Assembly: GCF_008033385.1 (NCBI RefSeq)
Contig: NZ_VOGY01000012.1
Span: forward strand, 62,001-126,000
Reading direction: 5' to 3'
Source: Algibacter pacificus
Lineage (GTDB): Bacteria > Bacteroidota > Bacteroidia > Flavobacteriales > Flavobacteriaceae
Length of the DNA: 64,000 nt
Part shown: piece by piece, positions 52,929 to 64,000 of the stretch
Numbering within the stretch: position 1 is the first letter of the stretch
Layout of the letters: each line of letters opens with the position of its first letter
Notes under the pieces: generated by a model
Databases searched by the model: none
The model's input: only the letters and a program-made list of their open reading frames with translations
Told to the model about the DNA's origin: nothing
Program-made: the position numbers and the translations under genes

Positions 52929-55328
52929 ATGAAACACTATATAATGATTTTAGCATGCTGTTTGTTTAGCATAGTTTATGGTCAAAACTGCAATTACAAG
53001 CTTTCTGGTAATGTACATGATTTCCATGATGGATCTGCAATAACTGGTGCTGTTATATATATTAAAACGCTCGACAGATATACAACAACTGATATTGACG
53101 GTAACTATAGTATTGATAATCTCTGTAAAGGACTTTTAATTCTTGAAGTGTCACATTTAGCATGTGACACAAAACAAATAGAAATTCAAATTAATGGAGA
53201 TACTCAATATGATATTAATATGGAACATCATATTGAAGAACTTAATCAAATAAAAATTGATGCTCAAGGAAATCATAAGCTAACAAAAACATCTCAAGAA
53301 ACTCAATTAAAAACAAAAACTCTTGAACGCTTTAGCGCCTTTAGTCTTGGTGATGCCTTAAAACAAATTAGTGGTGTGTCGTCCATTAACACTGGAAACA
53401 CTATTGTAAAACCTGTGATAAATGGTTTGCATAGTAGTCGAATTGTTGTTCTAACAAATAACGTACGCTTACAAGACCAAGAATGGGGTATTGAGCATGC
53501 GCCGAACATCGATTTGAATTCTGCGGGATATATAAACGTTATTAAAGGTGCAAATGCTTTAGCTTATGGTGGTGATGCTATTGGCGGTGTTATTGTTTTG
53601 AAACCTAAAAACATTAGCCTTAAAGATTCGCTTTATGGAAATACTATTTTGGGTATGCAAAGTAATGGTAGAGGTCCAAATATATCTTCTACATTAACCA
53701 AATCTTGGAAAAAAGGTTGGTATTTAACGGGTCAGGCTTCCTATAAGATTTTTGGAGACTTTAAAACTCCAGATTATTACTTAACCAATACAGGCATGAA
53801 TTCCAAAGGGTTATCTCTAAATACCGGATTTAAAACTTTCGAAAAAGGATTCAATGTTTTTTACAGTTACTTAAATAACGAAATAGGCATTTTAAGATCA
53901 TCTCACATTGGTAACATTGAAGATTTAGTAAATGCTATTAATAGTGAAGAGCCCTTAGTTCATAACGATTTTAGTTATGATATTAATGCACCTAAACAAG
54001 AGATAACGCATCAAGTTTTTAAGACTGATTTTTACAAACGTTTCAAAAAGTTTGGCCGTTTAGAAATTCAATACGATTTCCAAAATAACCAAAGGTTTGA
54101 ATATGATATTCGCGTAGGTGATGATAAAGAAAAAGCAGCACTAGATTTAACTTTAAAAACACATACCTTAAAATCTGATTTAAAAATAGATTCTAACACC
54201 AATGCTATTTACAAGTTTGGTATAAACGCTGGTTTTCAGAATAATTTCGCAAACCCGGATACTGGTGTAAGGCGATTAATTCCTGATTATGATAAATATG
54301 ATTTCGGAATTTATGCTATTTCAGAGCTTAAATTAAATGAAAACACCAATTTAGATTTTGGTTTTCGTTACGATTTTAATAAAATAAATGCTAAAAAGTT
54401 TTATTTAACAAGCCGTTGGGAAGAACGCCGATACGACGAGGATTTTGCCGATATTGTAATTGACGACTTAGGAACACAACTATTAGTAAACCCTGTACTT
54501 ACCTATCATAATATTTCGGCTTCTGCCGGAATTACCCATCAATTCAATGCTAATAATTCTGTAATTTTTAATTACGGATTGTCAAACAGAGCGCCTAACC
54601 CTTCCGAGTTGTTTAGTGATGGTTTACACCACTCTGCCGCACGAATAGAATTGGGAGATTTGCGTATAAAGCAAGAAACATCAAACCGTATTGGTGTGTC
54701 GTATTTATTTAAAAATGAGAAACTATCCTTAAATTTGGAAAGTTATTTAAATCACATTCACGATTATATTTATATTAAACCTACTGGAACAGAAACGACC
54801 ATAAGAGGTGCTTTTCCGGTCTGGGAATATTTACAAACTAACGCCTTATTATATGGGTTGGATGTAAGTGCGAATTATAAATTTAATAACCAATGGTATT
54901 TGAACAATAAAACAGCTTTTATAAAAGGTAGAAACCTCACAGAAAAAGAAGCTTTAATCGATATGCCTTCTTTTAAAACCATTAATGCCATAGGATACTC
55001 AAATAAAAAATGGCTAAATTTTAAAGCCGAATTACAAAGCGAGTTAGTGTTGAAGCAAAACGACTATCCTGATAATAATTTTGAGGTGTATATTCCAACC
55101 ACCGAAGAATCTGTATTATTAGATATTAGCAGCCCTCCTCCAACCTATCATTTAATGCATTTTGAAAGTGATATAACGGTTAAACTTTCTGAAAAATCAG
55201 ATTTAAATATAGGCCTGAATATTACAAACATTTTTAATACTTCTTATAGAGAATACCTTAATAGATTAAGATATTTCGCCGATGATTTAGGAAGAAATTT
55301 TATGTTACAATTAAAAATAAATTATTAA
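52929..55328 (+). CDS. TonB-dependent receptor, candidate metal uptake
   Basis: A 799-residue outer-membrane receptor. The signal peptide (about 1-19, ends VYGQ) is followed by a carboxypeptidase-like segment (NYKLSGNVHDFHDG) and a plug with FSLGDALKQISGVSSI and GINVIKGANALAYGGDAIGG-type motifs (about 133-220). The barrel ends in aromatic FMLQLKINY. It follows a His-rich protein by 37 bases and precedes an acidic lipoprotein, a setting that favours divalent-metal uptake. No direct ligand evidence. Confidence 0.92.
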   Translation: MKHYIMILACCLFSIVYGQNCNYKLSGNVHDFHDGSAITGAVIYIKTLDRYTTTDIDGNYSIDNLCKGLLILEVSHLACDTKQIEIQINGDTQYDINMEHHIEELNQIKIDAQGNHKLTKTSQETQLKTKTLERFSAFSLGDALKQISGVSSINTGNTIVKPVINGLHSSRIVVLTNNVRLQDQEWGIEHAPNIDLNSAGYINVIKGANALAYGGDAIGGVIVLKPKNISLKDSLYGNTILGMQSNGRGPNISSTLTKSWKKGWYLTGQASYKIFGDFKTPDYYLTNTGMNSKGLSLNTGFKTFEKGFNVFYSYLNNEIGILRSSHIGNIEDLVNAINSEEPLVHNDFSYDINAPKQEITHQVFKTDFYKRFKKFGRLEIQYDFQNNQRFEYDIRVGDDKEKAALDLTLKTHTLKSDLKIDSNTNAIYKFGINAGFQNNFANPDTGVRRLIPDYDKYDFGIYAISELKLNENTNLDFGFRYDFNKINAKKFYLTSRWEERRYDEDFADIVIDDLGTQLLVNPVLTYHNISASAGITHQFNANNSVIFNYGLSNRAPNPSELFSDGLHHSAARIELGDLRIKQETSNRIGVSYLFKNEKLSLNLESYLNHIHDYIYIKPTGTETTIRGAFPVWEYLQTNALLYGLDVSANYKFNNQWYLNNKTAFIKGRNLTEKEALIDMPSFKTINAIGYSNKKWLNFKAELQSELVLKQNDYPDNNFEVYIPTTEESVLLDISSPPPTYHLMHFESDITVKLSEKSDLNIGLNITNIFNTSYREYLNRLRYFADDLGRNFMLQLKINY

Positions 55329-55347
55329 TAATTAAAAAAAACAAAGA

Positions 55348-55917
55348 ATGAAAACTTTAAAAAATTTATCAATATTATTTATATCAGCATTAGTTTTTAC
55401 AGCATGTTCTAGCGATGATGATAATCCGGAACCAGTAAATGAGGAAGAAGTAATCACAACCTTAACAGCAACTTTAGTACCAGTTGGAGGAGGTACTACT
55501 ATTACGTTACAAACACAAGATTTAGATGGCGATGGACCAAACGATCCTGAGATTACTGTATCTGGAGCTTTAGCGGCTAATACCACATACAATGGAACAC
55601 TTGAGCTTTTAAATGAAACAGAATCGCCTGCAGAATCTATAAATGAAGAAATTGAAGAAGAAGATGAAGATCACCAATTTTTCTTCCAAATAACTAATAG
55701 TCTTGCTACTTTTACTTACGATGATTTTGATGAAGACGGTAACCCTGTTGGATTAGAATTTACAGTAACTACTGACGATACTACTGGAGCGGGAACATTA
55801 ACCATTACTTTAAGACATGAGCCTAGTAAAAGTGCAAATGGAGTAAGCGATGGTGATATTACTAATGCTGGTGGAGAAACAGATATTCAAGCTGTTTTTA
55901 GCATTTCGGTAAAATAA
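55348..55917 (+). CDS. Acidic surface-type lipoprotein
   Basis: A 189-residue lipoprotein with lipobox FTAC (Cys20) and an acidic SSDDD start, which in Bacteroidota can mark export to the cell surface. It has a DLDGDGPND loop (59-67) resembling a calcium site, a strong acidic patch EEIEEEDEDH (100-109) and beta-rich sequence. It lies 19 bases after the TonB receptor gene. The acidic and His residues and the operon context suggest binding of a divalent cation. Confidence 0.8.
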   Translation: MKTLKNLSILFISALVFTACSSDDDNPEPVNEEEVITTLTATLVPVGGGTTITLQTQDLDGDGPNDPEITVSGALAANTTYNGTLELLNETESPAESINEEIEEEDEDHQFFFQITNSLATFTYDDFDEDGNPVGLEFTVTTDDTTGAGTLTITLRHEPSKSANGVSDGDITNAGGETDIQAVFSISVK

Positions 55918-55970
55918 TATCAATTTGGGAGACACTAAAAAACTCTCTTAAAATAATTAAAAAAGTTTAT

Positions 55971-56010
55971 AAAAAAGGAGCAAAAACAGGTGTGTTTTTG
56001 CTCCTTTTTT
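55971..56010 (+). terminator. Strong rho-independent terminator
   Basis: An 18-bp perfect stem, arms 55971-55988 and 55993-56010, closes a GGTG tetraloop and ends in TTTTTT. The following 275 bases up to 56285 hold no gene or other clear element. Confidence 0.95.
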
Positions 56011-56284
56011 TATAATAATTACTACTTAAAGAAATAATAAATTATACTTATTCATTAAAGTACATATCCTGATATATATAATTGTATTCTATTCTAAGGT
56101 AATTGTCTAAAGAAAATTATCTAATTAATTTACTATAATTTATTAACCATTCTAAACCATAGTTAGACTATTTTTAAAATAAGATTGAGTAGCAAAAAAC
56201 TTATATTTATAAGATCCTTAATTTTAAGGAAAAATCAACGAATAAAGCTAGACTTCTTTTTAGGGTTCCTCGATTTTAAATAAT

Positions 56285-56323
56285 AAAAAAAGCCCATAAG
56301 CAATTTAGCTTATGGGCTTTTTT
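56285..56323. terminator. Terminator of yidC (bidirectional)
   Basis: AAAAAAGCCCATAAGC (56286-56301) pairs with GCTTATGGGCTTTTTT (56308-56323) around a 6-base loop. The minus-strand reading ends in seven T. It follows the yidC stop at 56339. Confidence 0.93.
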
Positions 56324-56338
56324 AAGAAATAACACAAT

Positions 56339-58237
56339 TTACTTCTTTTTATTTCTGTTTTGAGCTTGTTTTTGTTGTTCGGCTTGCTCCATCATTTCAG
56401 CCATTTTTTTCTGAAATTTACTTTGTTTTTTAGGCTGTTTTTTCTTCTCTTGAATTTGAGCGTGAATTTTATCTTCATCTAAAATAAAATTCTTAATCAC
56501 TAATATAATTCCGATACTAATTAAGTTCGAGATAAAGTAGTATAAACTTAATCCAGACGCGTAATTATTAAAGAAAAACAACATCATTATTGGAGAGAAA
56601 TACATCATATATTTCATCATTTTTGCCATATCTGGCATCCCTTCTTGTTGTGGCTGCGCTGCCGCATTTTGCCCCGTAGTCAATTGCATATAAAAGAAAA
56701 TAGCTACAGATGCTAATATTGGAAATAAACTCACGTGATTTCCATAAAATGGAATGTTAAACGGTAAATCTGCAATAACATCATAAGACGATAAATCATT
56801 CGCCCAAAGGAAGGATTTTTGTCTTAAATCGAAAGCCGAAGGGAAAAATTGGAATAAAGCATAAAACACCGGAAGCTGTATTAAAGCTGGTAAACAACCC
56901 GCCATTGGACTTGCGCCTGCTTTGGTTTGCAAGGCCATAGTTTCTTGCTGAGCTTTCATTTTATTGTCTTTATACTTTTCGCGTATTTCATCCAATTCTG
57001 GTTTCAGGATTTTTAATTTAGCCTGTGATAAAAATTGCTTGTATTGTACAAAAGATAGCATCAATTTAATTAAAACTGTCATAGCTATAATGGCAATTCC
57101 GTAAGGTAAAAACCCTGCTAAAAAGGCAAATAATGGTGTAAAAATATAGCGGTTAATCCATCCGAAAAGTCCCCAACCAAATGGTACTAATTCGTCTAAA
57201 TTACGATCATACGCATTAACTACATCAAAATCGTTTGGTCCAAAATACAAATCCATAGACTGGTTAATCTCGCCAGCTTGCAATGCTAAAGGCATTTTAG
57301 CATTAAATTTTTTGGTGTATAAGGTATCTACAGTATCATCGTGTACTAAACTTTCTTGTGCAATATGCGATGTTTTAAACGGCGTATCTGTTAATAAAAC
57401 TGAAGAAAAGAAATGTTGTTTAAATCCTATCCAAGTAACATCTTCTAATTCTTTATCAGCATCACGAGCTCCTGTGTAATTAGCTTTACCGCCTTCATAT
57501 TCGTAATGAATATCGGTATATCTATTTTCATAAGAAATACTTTTAGCATGTCTATACCCTTTTAAAGCCCAATCTAAATTAATAACCTGAGAACTATTAA
57601 TTACATCATTCAAACCTTGAGAACGTACCGTAAAATCGATCATGTAATCCTCTGGTTTTATCTCGTAACGGTATTCTAAAAATTTAGATTCGGATACCTT
57701 TAGTTTCATTGAAACTATTGTATTCTCACCGTTTTTAGTAACCGTTGGTGTAAAATATAAATCTTTAGTATTTAAAATTCGACTATCTGTAGTGCCAAAA
57801 TTTATATTGAAATCTGCATTACGATTCTTTATTAAATAAATAGGAAGCGAATCGTAGTTCACAAACTTTTTAAGTTGTAATTCTGAAAGGTAACCGCCTT
57901 TGTTGCTAAATTTTAAAGCAAAAACATCACTTTCAACAAGGGTTTCTTTATCTGAAGCTGTAGATGCCGCATAAGCAAAAGCTCCAAATTTACTCTTAAG
58001 TCCAATTAATTGTAATGAATCTGAAACACCTTCCATTTTAAAGTCATCGGCTGTAACCACTTTAGCATCACTTGGTGCGTTGACTTTATTTTCTGCAGCA
58101 ATTTGTTCTTGCTTTGCTTTTTCTTGAGCTTCAAGTTCTTCTGGCGTAGGTTGATTCTGCCATAGCATAAATGCTAATATTCCGAAAATAAGTACAAAAC
58201 CAATAATCGAATTTAGGTCTAATTTTTTTTCTTCCAT
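56339..58237 (-). CDS. yidC: Membrane protein insertase YidC
   Basis: A 632-residue insertase for inner-membrane proteins. An N-terminal transmembrane anchor (about 8-24) precedes a large periplasmic domain (about 80-345). The insertase core begins near 360 and carries AGASPMAGCLPALIQLPVFYALFQFFPS, which in shortened form is a hallmark. The C-terminus is basic (QKKMAEMMEQAEQQKQAQNRNKKK-type), suited for ribosome contact. It is 88 bases downstream of pyrG on the same strand. Confidence 0.95.
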   Translation of the reverse strand: MEEKKLDLNSIIGFVLIFGILAFMLWQNQPTPEELEAQEKAKQEQIAAENKVNAPSDAKVVTADDFKMEGVSDSLQLIGLKSKFGAFAYAASTASDKETLVESDVFALKFSNKGGYLSELQLKKFVNYDSLPIYLIKNRNADFNINFGTTDSRILNTKDLYFTPTVTKNGENTIVSMKLKVSESKFLEYRYEIKPEDYMIDFTVRSQGLNDVINSSQVINLDWALKGYRHAKSISYENRYTDIHYEYEGGKANYTGARDADKELEDVTWIGFKQHFFSSVLLTDTPFKTSHIAQESLVHDDTVDTLYTKKFNAKMPLALQAGEINQSMDLYFGPNDFDVVNAYDRNLDELVPFGWGLFGWINRYIFTPLFAFLAGFLPYGIAIIAMTVLIKLMLSFVQYKQFLSQAKLKILKPELDEIREKYKDNKMKAQQETMALQTKAGASPMAGCLPALIQLPVFYALFQFFPSAFDLRQKSFLWANDLSSYDVIADLPFNIPFYGNHVSLFPILASVAIFFYMQLTTGQNAAAQPQQEGMPDMAKMMKYMMYFSPIMMLFFFNNYASGLSLYYFISNLISIGIILVIKNFILDEDKIHAQIQEKKKQPKKQSKFQKKMAEMMEQAEQQKQAQNRNKKK

Positions 58238-58325
58238 GTTTCAAATTTTAGACCTGATAAATATTAAAATCCATCAGGTCCTTATCTATTATTTATTATA
58301 ATTTTCTAAATCAAAAAACTATCCA

Positions 58326-60011
<1,686 letters not shown>

Positions 60012-60166
60012 TTATTTCAGAATTGTTTTATGCTAATTTAAAAGGGAGCCATTTATAAGGAATTTTGAATACTTTTTTTAGAAATGCTATAAATATTATT
60101 CTAAAAAAGCAATTCCGTAACCACATGTATTGCGTCGCTTGTTGATGTAAAACAAAATCTCTAAAT

Positions 60167-60394
60167 TTATTTAGGATATTTCCGTTGAATATTTCTAATT
60201 AAATCTTCTAATCCGTTTAATTTTAGCTCGTAAACTTGCCTTAACATATCGCCCAGCTTACCTTTAGGAAAGCCTTTATTGTGGTACCAAACTACGTAAT
60301 ACTCGGGCAAATCGATTAAATATCGACCTTCATATTTCCCGAAAGGCATTCTTGTATGGGCTAAAGTTATAAGGAATTGTTTGTCTGGAATCAC
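60167..60394 (-). CDS. DUF3820 protein
   Basis: A 75-residue protein with RMPFGKYEGRYLIDLPEYYV and WYHNKGFPKGKLGDML, characteristic of DUF3820. Function unknown; similar sequences occur alone or attached to exonucleases. It lies 4 bases from the DUF922 gene and is likely co-transcribed with it. Confidence 0.88.
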   Translation of the reverse strand: MIPDKQFLITLAHTRMPFGKYEGRYLIDLPEYYVVWYHNKGFPKGKLGDMLRQVYELKLNGLEDLIRNIQRKYPK

Positions 60395-60398
60395 TGGC

Positions 60399-60938
60399 TT
60401 ATTCTATAGATTTATATTTTGACAATTTTTTAAGTTCCAACTTAATATAACGTTGCCATTGTTTTTGAATTTCGAGATTTTCAGAATGGTTGGTTTCTTC
60501 ATCATAACGTTTTTGATGTTTATCTAATTCTGAAGCATTATTTTTATAAAGTGTTTTTAATTCAACCTTAATACTATTAGACACTTTTAATTCTGAAATT
60601 TCTTTTCTAAATTTTCTTGCAAATAATTCAGTAATATCAAAATGTAATTGTTCGTGTCCTAAAATATAGGCATTAGCTAAGTCTGTATTAACCCAAGATT
60701 CTTCAGGATAAAAATTAGTATCAACTTCGGTTGAAAAGCTAACTACATTTTCATTTGTTTTCTTAATAGAAAAACCAAAACTAATTCCCGATGCCGTTTC
60801 TGCAGCAGCACCAGAATCTGGTTTTGGTTTTCCTTTAAAATCGTGCCAAGACAATTTATTATTCTCATTCCAAAGTATGATAGATTTTTCTTTTTGAAGG
60901 CTAAAAAAACAAATTAATAAAACGAAAGTTCTAATCAC
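60399..60938 (-). CDS. DUF922-type putative zinc-dependent secreted protein
   Basis: A 179-residue protein with an N-terminal hydrophobic signal-like segment (about 2-15), a WHDFKGKPKPDSGAAAETASG block and the HExxH-like motif GHEQLHFDITELFARKF. The motif suggests zinc binding and possible peptidase activity. The family is unassigned (DUF922). It is 52 bases downstream of the LysM gene on the same strand. Confidence 0.82.
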   Translation of the reverse strand: MIRTFVLLICFFSLQKEKSIILWNENNKLSWHDFKGKPKPDSGAAAETASGISFGFSIKKTNENVVSFSTEVDTNFYPEESWVNTDLANAYILGHEQLHFDITELFARKFRKEISELKVSNSIKVELKTLYKNNASELDKHQKRYDEETNHSENLEIQKQWQRYIKLELKKLSKYKSIE

Positions 60939-60990
60939 GATGATACCATTGAATCTATTAATACCATCTAAAACGATTGGAACACAAAAC

Positions 60991-62934
60991 TTATTGCTTT
61001 ACTTCAACAATATGTAAATTATCATGTTTTACTAAATAAACAGCATTATTATAATACCCTCCAGTAATATTCTTTTTATAGGCAAATTTACTTTCAACAT
61101 ACTCGGTTAAAGGCGCATCGTTAACCGATTCATATAAACCTTTAGAAGATACTAATCGTAAAACAACATCCATAGTTAAATCGAAACCACGAACGGCTCT
61201 TTTATCGGGAGTTGCATAATATACCTTTTTATATTTTTTAACGAAAGCATTATTATCTTCATCAAACCATTTTGAAGTGGATGCAAAATGAAAGTTTAAT
61301 TTTGATAAATGTTTGTTTGATACCTGATCATCTTCAAAGGCATCATTCATATTTGTGGTAACTAATGTTATTTGTTTTTTCTCTATGCTTGGTTCTCCTT
61401 GATCTAATGAATTATTAACCGAAGCCAATAAACTAGTAACATTAGAAACAAAACCAGGGTTTTTAGTTTCTAAAAACACATAATTATTTCCACTTTTTAA
61501 AGCCCCTACTATATCATCAACGAGTACGTAGTTTTCATCTCCGCCATCTTTGTTTTTTCTAGAGTAAACAATATTTGCATTATTAAATATGCGTTTTAAC
61601 TCGTTCGCTGTTGAAGCTTGTTTAGAATCGGATACTATAACCACATTACTCACTAAACTATCAGATTTTACAAAATTTATTATTCTACTTTTTAATAATT
61701 CTGTTTTAGGTCGAGATTGAAAAACATTTGGTCGTAATTGTAATTTAGAACCTATTGGAGACACAACTGGAATATTATACCGTTCTAATCCGGATGCTGC
61801 TTTTGCAAAGGTTCTTGGTGTTAATGGGCCAATTACAGCGTCTACATCACTAAAATTATTTGTGCTTAAAATTCTAGATACTTCATTAACATCATATTTC
61901 GTGTCATAAACATCCACTTTAAGTGAAATCCCCATAGATTTTAACGAATCTATAGCCATTAAAACACCCGATTGAAAATCTAATGATGCATTTAAATACG
62001 GGTCTTTTTGAATACTTCTTTTGGTTTCTGCAATAGAATCATATCCAACACGATTTAACCTAAACGGAAGCATAATCGCAATATGTTTGGTACTGTAATC
62101 TTTAATTTCAGATTTTAAATTGGTAGAAACACCGCCATATTGTCCGCCTTCAACATGCTCTAAATTAGAATTTCCTTGTGGTGTTTTTAAAATCATGCCC
62201 GCTTTTAATCCTGTTTCTTTTAATTGCGGATTTAAAGATTCTAACTCTTCTTGTGTTAAGCCTAATTTTAATTTTAAACGATAAAAACCTTCTTTAGGCA
62301 ACACTTTATAATAACCATAAGTTTCATCGACATGTTTTATGGCATCTTTTTCAATATTTGGTACGTTAATTTGCTGCCCTGGTTGTAATACCTCTCCCAT
62401 TTCAGGGTTAAGTTCTGCCAATTCATCTAATGTAATTCCAAATTTATAAGCAATACGCCATTTTCCCTCTTTTGCTTCAACAAGGTATGGTTTTGTGTTC
62501 TTTATTTCTTCGACAACCTTTGTTTCTTTAAAAATAGGAATTTGAAGTTTATCATTTTTTCTTAACGGATTAGAATACAGAAATTTATTGTATTTTTTAA
62601 TCTCATCTTCAGTAACATGATAAGTTTTAGCTAAACTATATAATGTTTCTTTTCGCTTTGTTTTATGCGTTTTAAAACCTTCTAATTCTTTTACAATAGT
62701 AACCTTTGGCGTATTCGATTTAGAAATAGGGATAATTAAAATCGTATTGGCTTTAAGTTTCTTTTTAGCATCTGGATTTAAACTATAGATATCGTTAGGT
62801 GTAATAAAATAATGCTTTGCAATACTCTCTACAGTTTCTCCTTTTTTTACTTGATGTGTACTAAAATTTTGCGCATTTAATGTAGCAAAACTACATACCA
62901 ACGTTATTAAAATAACAGAAAAGAATTTGATCAT
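60991..62934 (-). CDS. LysM-repeat protein with periplasmic-binding-type domain
   Basis: A 647-residue exported protein with a signal peptide (about 1-21). Four LysM modules (about 25-70, 87-140, 147-195, 205-255) should bind peptidoglycan; the third and fourth are more diverged. The C-terminal 360 residues resemble a type I periplasmic-binding or amino-acid ABC-binding fold (HIAIMLPFRLNRVG, VDVYDTKYDVNEVSRILS, DVDAVIGPLTPRTFAKAA). It may sense or bind a cell-wall-derived ligand; by comparison with LpoA-type proteins a role in wall synthesis control is possible. Confidence 0.88.
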   Translation of the reverse strand: MIKFFSVILITLVCSFATLNAQNFSTHQVKKGETVESIAKHYFITPNDIYSLNPDAKKKLKANTILIIPISKSNTPKVTIVKELEGFKTHKTKRKETLYSLAKTYHVTEDEIKKYNKFLYSNPLRKNDKLQIPIFKETKVVEEIKNTKPYLVEAKEGKWRIAYKFGITLDELAELNPEMGEVLQPGQQINVPNIEKDAIKHVDETYGYYKVLPKEGFYRLKLKLGLTQEELESLNPQLKETGLKAGMILKTPQGNSNLEHVEGGQYGGVSTNLKSEIKDYSTKHIAIMLPFRLNRVGYDSIAETKRSIQKDPYLNASLDFQSGVLMAIDSLKSMGISLKVDVYDTKYDVNEVSRILSTNNFSDVDAVIGPLTPRTFAKAASGLERYNIPVVSPIGSKLQLRPNVFQSRPKTELLKSRIINFVKSDSLVSNVVIVSDSKQASTANELKRIFNNANIVYSRKNKDGGDENYVLVDDIVGALKSGNNYVFLETKNPGFVSNVTSLLASVNNSLDQGEPSIEKKQITLVTTNMNDAFEDDQVSNKHLSKLNFHFASTSKWFDEDNNAFVKKYKKVYYATPDKRAVRGFDLTMDVVLRLVSSKGLYESVNDAPLTEYVESKFAYKKNITGGYYNNAVYLVKHDNLHIVEVKQ

Positions 62935-63134
62935 TTATTTTATTTTAAAATTATCGAATTGATGTTTACTTAAAAGATATAACATAGCTATACATATAAC
63001 ATGCCAAAATTAAACATCAATTCGATTTTATCATTATTTGGATATACGTTCAATTATAATATAATAGCTACCTTAATTTTAAATTTTTATAAAATAAATT
63101 ATTAGCCTATTAAATTAAAACTAAACTCATTCCT

Positions 63135-64000
63135 TTATTCCCACTCAATAGTAGCTGGTGGTTTAGAGCTAATATCATAAACTACTCTATTAACTCCTTT
63201 TACTTTGTTAATAATATCGTTTGATGTTTTTTGAAGAAACTCGTATGGTAAGTTTACCCAATCGGCAGTCATACCATCGGTACTTTCTACCGCTCTAAGT
63301 GCTACGCATTTTTCATAAGTACGTTCGTCTCCCATAACACCAACGCTGTTAACTGGTAACAACATCGCGCCTGCTTGCCAAACTTTATCGTATAATCCCC
63401 ATTCTTTTAAGCCATTAATGAAAATAGCATCCACCTCTTGAAGCATGGTTACTTTTTCGGCCGTAATATCACCTAAAATACGAATTCCTAAACCAGGTCC
63501 AGGAAAAGGATGTCGCCCTAATAATTCAGGGTCAATTCCTAAAGTAGCCCCCACGCGGCGTACTTCATCTTTAAAAATAGCACGAAGGGGTTCCACTATT
63601 TTAAGTTTCATAAAATCTGGTAATCCCCCAACATTATGATGACTTTTAATTGTTGCAGAAGGTCCTCCTGTTGCAGAAACACTCTCGATAACATCTGGAT
63701 AAATAGTCCCTTGGGCTAACCATTTTACATCAGTTAGTTTGTGCGCTTCATCATCAAAAACTTCAATAAAGGCGTTACCAATGGCTTTGCGCTTTAGTTC
63801 TGGATCTTCAACCCCTTTTAAAGCATCTAAAAAACGTTCGGAAGCATCAACGCCTTTTACGTTAAGTCCCATGCCTTCGTATTGGTTTAAAACCGATTCG
63901 AATTCATTTTTACGTAATAAGCCATTATTTACAAAAATGCAATATAAGTTTTTACCAATCGCTTTGTTTAGTAGAACAGCGGCTACAGTAGAATCTACAC
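63135..64000 (-). CDS. guaA: GMP synthase, C-terminal part (partial)
   Basis: The ATP-pyrophosphatase and dimerisation part of GMP synthase, which makes GMP from XMP and glutamine. The frame is open through the right edge: the minus-strand translation begins [19 protein letters not shown], just after the PP-loop Ser-Gly-Gly. The internal ATG at 63872 is not the start. [14 protein letters not shown] and the C-terminus [12 protein letters not shown] are intact. The glutaminase half lies outside the window. Confidence 0.95.
   Translation of the reverse strand, partial: VDSTVAAVLLNKAIGKNLYCIFVNNGLLRKNEFESVLNQYEGMGLNVKGVDASERFLDALKGVEDPELKRKAIGNAFIEVFDDEAHKLTDVKWLAQGTIYPDVIESVSATGGPSATIKSHHNVGGLPDFMKLKIVEPLRAIFKDEVRRVGATLGIDPELLGRHPFPGPGLGIRILGDITAEKVTMLQEVDAIFINGLKEWGLYDKVWQAGAMLLPVNSVGVMGDERTYEKCVALRAVESTDGMTADWVNLPYEFLQKTSNDIINKVKGVNRVVYDISSKPPATIEWE

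Noticed and set aside
60074-60108. TTTTTTAGAA/TTCTAAAAAA inverted repeat upstream of pyrG
   Set aside because: AT-only arms in AT-rich DNA; pairing is likely by chance.

Overview
The window is an AT-rich chromosomal segment from a member of the Bacteroidota, most likely a marine-type Flavobacteriaceae. The evidence is the gene content (TonB-dependent receptors with carboxypeptidase-like N-terminal domains, flavobacterial DUF6146 and DUF6787 proteins, lipoproteins with SC/AC lipoboxes), the near absence of Shine-Dalgarno sequences, and many promoters with the Bacteroidota -7 element TA-N2-TTTG. No tRNA, rRNA, CRISPR array, prophage or transposase was seen. The window opens inside a probable TetR-type gene and closes inside guaA.

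1-4.6 kb: an exporter operon (ABC transporter, membrane-fusion protein, TolC) whose ATPase domain has lost most catalytic motifs. 4.7-9.2 kb: the most unusual region. A CRP/FNR-family regulator is followed by a decayed rhodanese gene, a heavy-metal-associated (HMA) protein, a diheme c-type lipoprotein, thioredoxin, a 1-Cys-type peroxiredoxin and a small membrane protein. Four promoters here carry the palindrome GTAAC-N4-GTTAC (one arm imperfect in the copy before the regulator gene). Its centre lies exactly 29.5 bp upstream of the -7 element in three of them and 28.5 bp in the fourth, so this looks like a compact, self-contained redox or metal stress regulon. 9.2-16.6 kb: a TetR-controlled YbhGFSR-like efflux operon (TetR, TolC, HlyD, OsmC, two ATPases, two permeases) with an OsmC-type peroxidase inserted.

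16.6-41 kb: mostly housekeeping genes. These include two Lrp/AsnC regulators, a zinc carboxypeptidase, an XRE regulator with repeated upstream half-sites, bcp/nth, panB, a pseudouridine synthase, a methionine gamma-lyase-like enzyme divergent from an Lrp gene, pcm, an acyl-CoA pathway dehydrogenase, a DEDDh-GIY-YIG fusion nuclease, a voltage-gated-type K+ channel with a zinc-ribbon tail, miaA (with no canonical start codon), topoisomerase IV (parE, a 45-codon ORF, parC) and ychF.

41-64 kb: a TonB-dependent receptor, an ACT protein, thiamine pyrophosphokinase, a PepSY protein, a transglutaminase-like protein, and a ferredoxin divergent from acyl-CoA reductase-serC-serA. Then come a probable metal-uptake locus (His-rich membrane protein, TonB receptor, acidic lipoprotein) and the minus-strand block yidC, pyrG, DUF3820, DUF922, LysM/periplasmic-binding protein and guaA. 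Several genes need non-ATG starts (GTG, TTG, and ATC or ATT for miaA). Overlapping face-to-face promoters are predicted between two divergent gene pairs. All promoter, operator and terminator calls rest on reading the sequence only.
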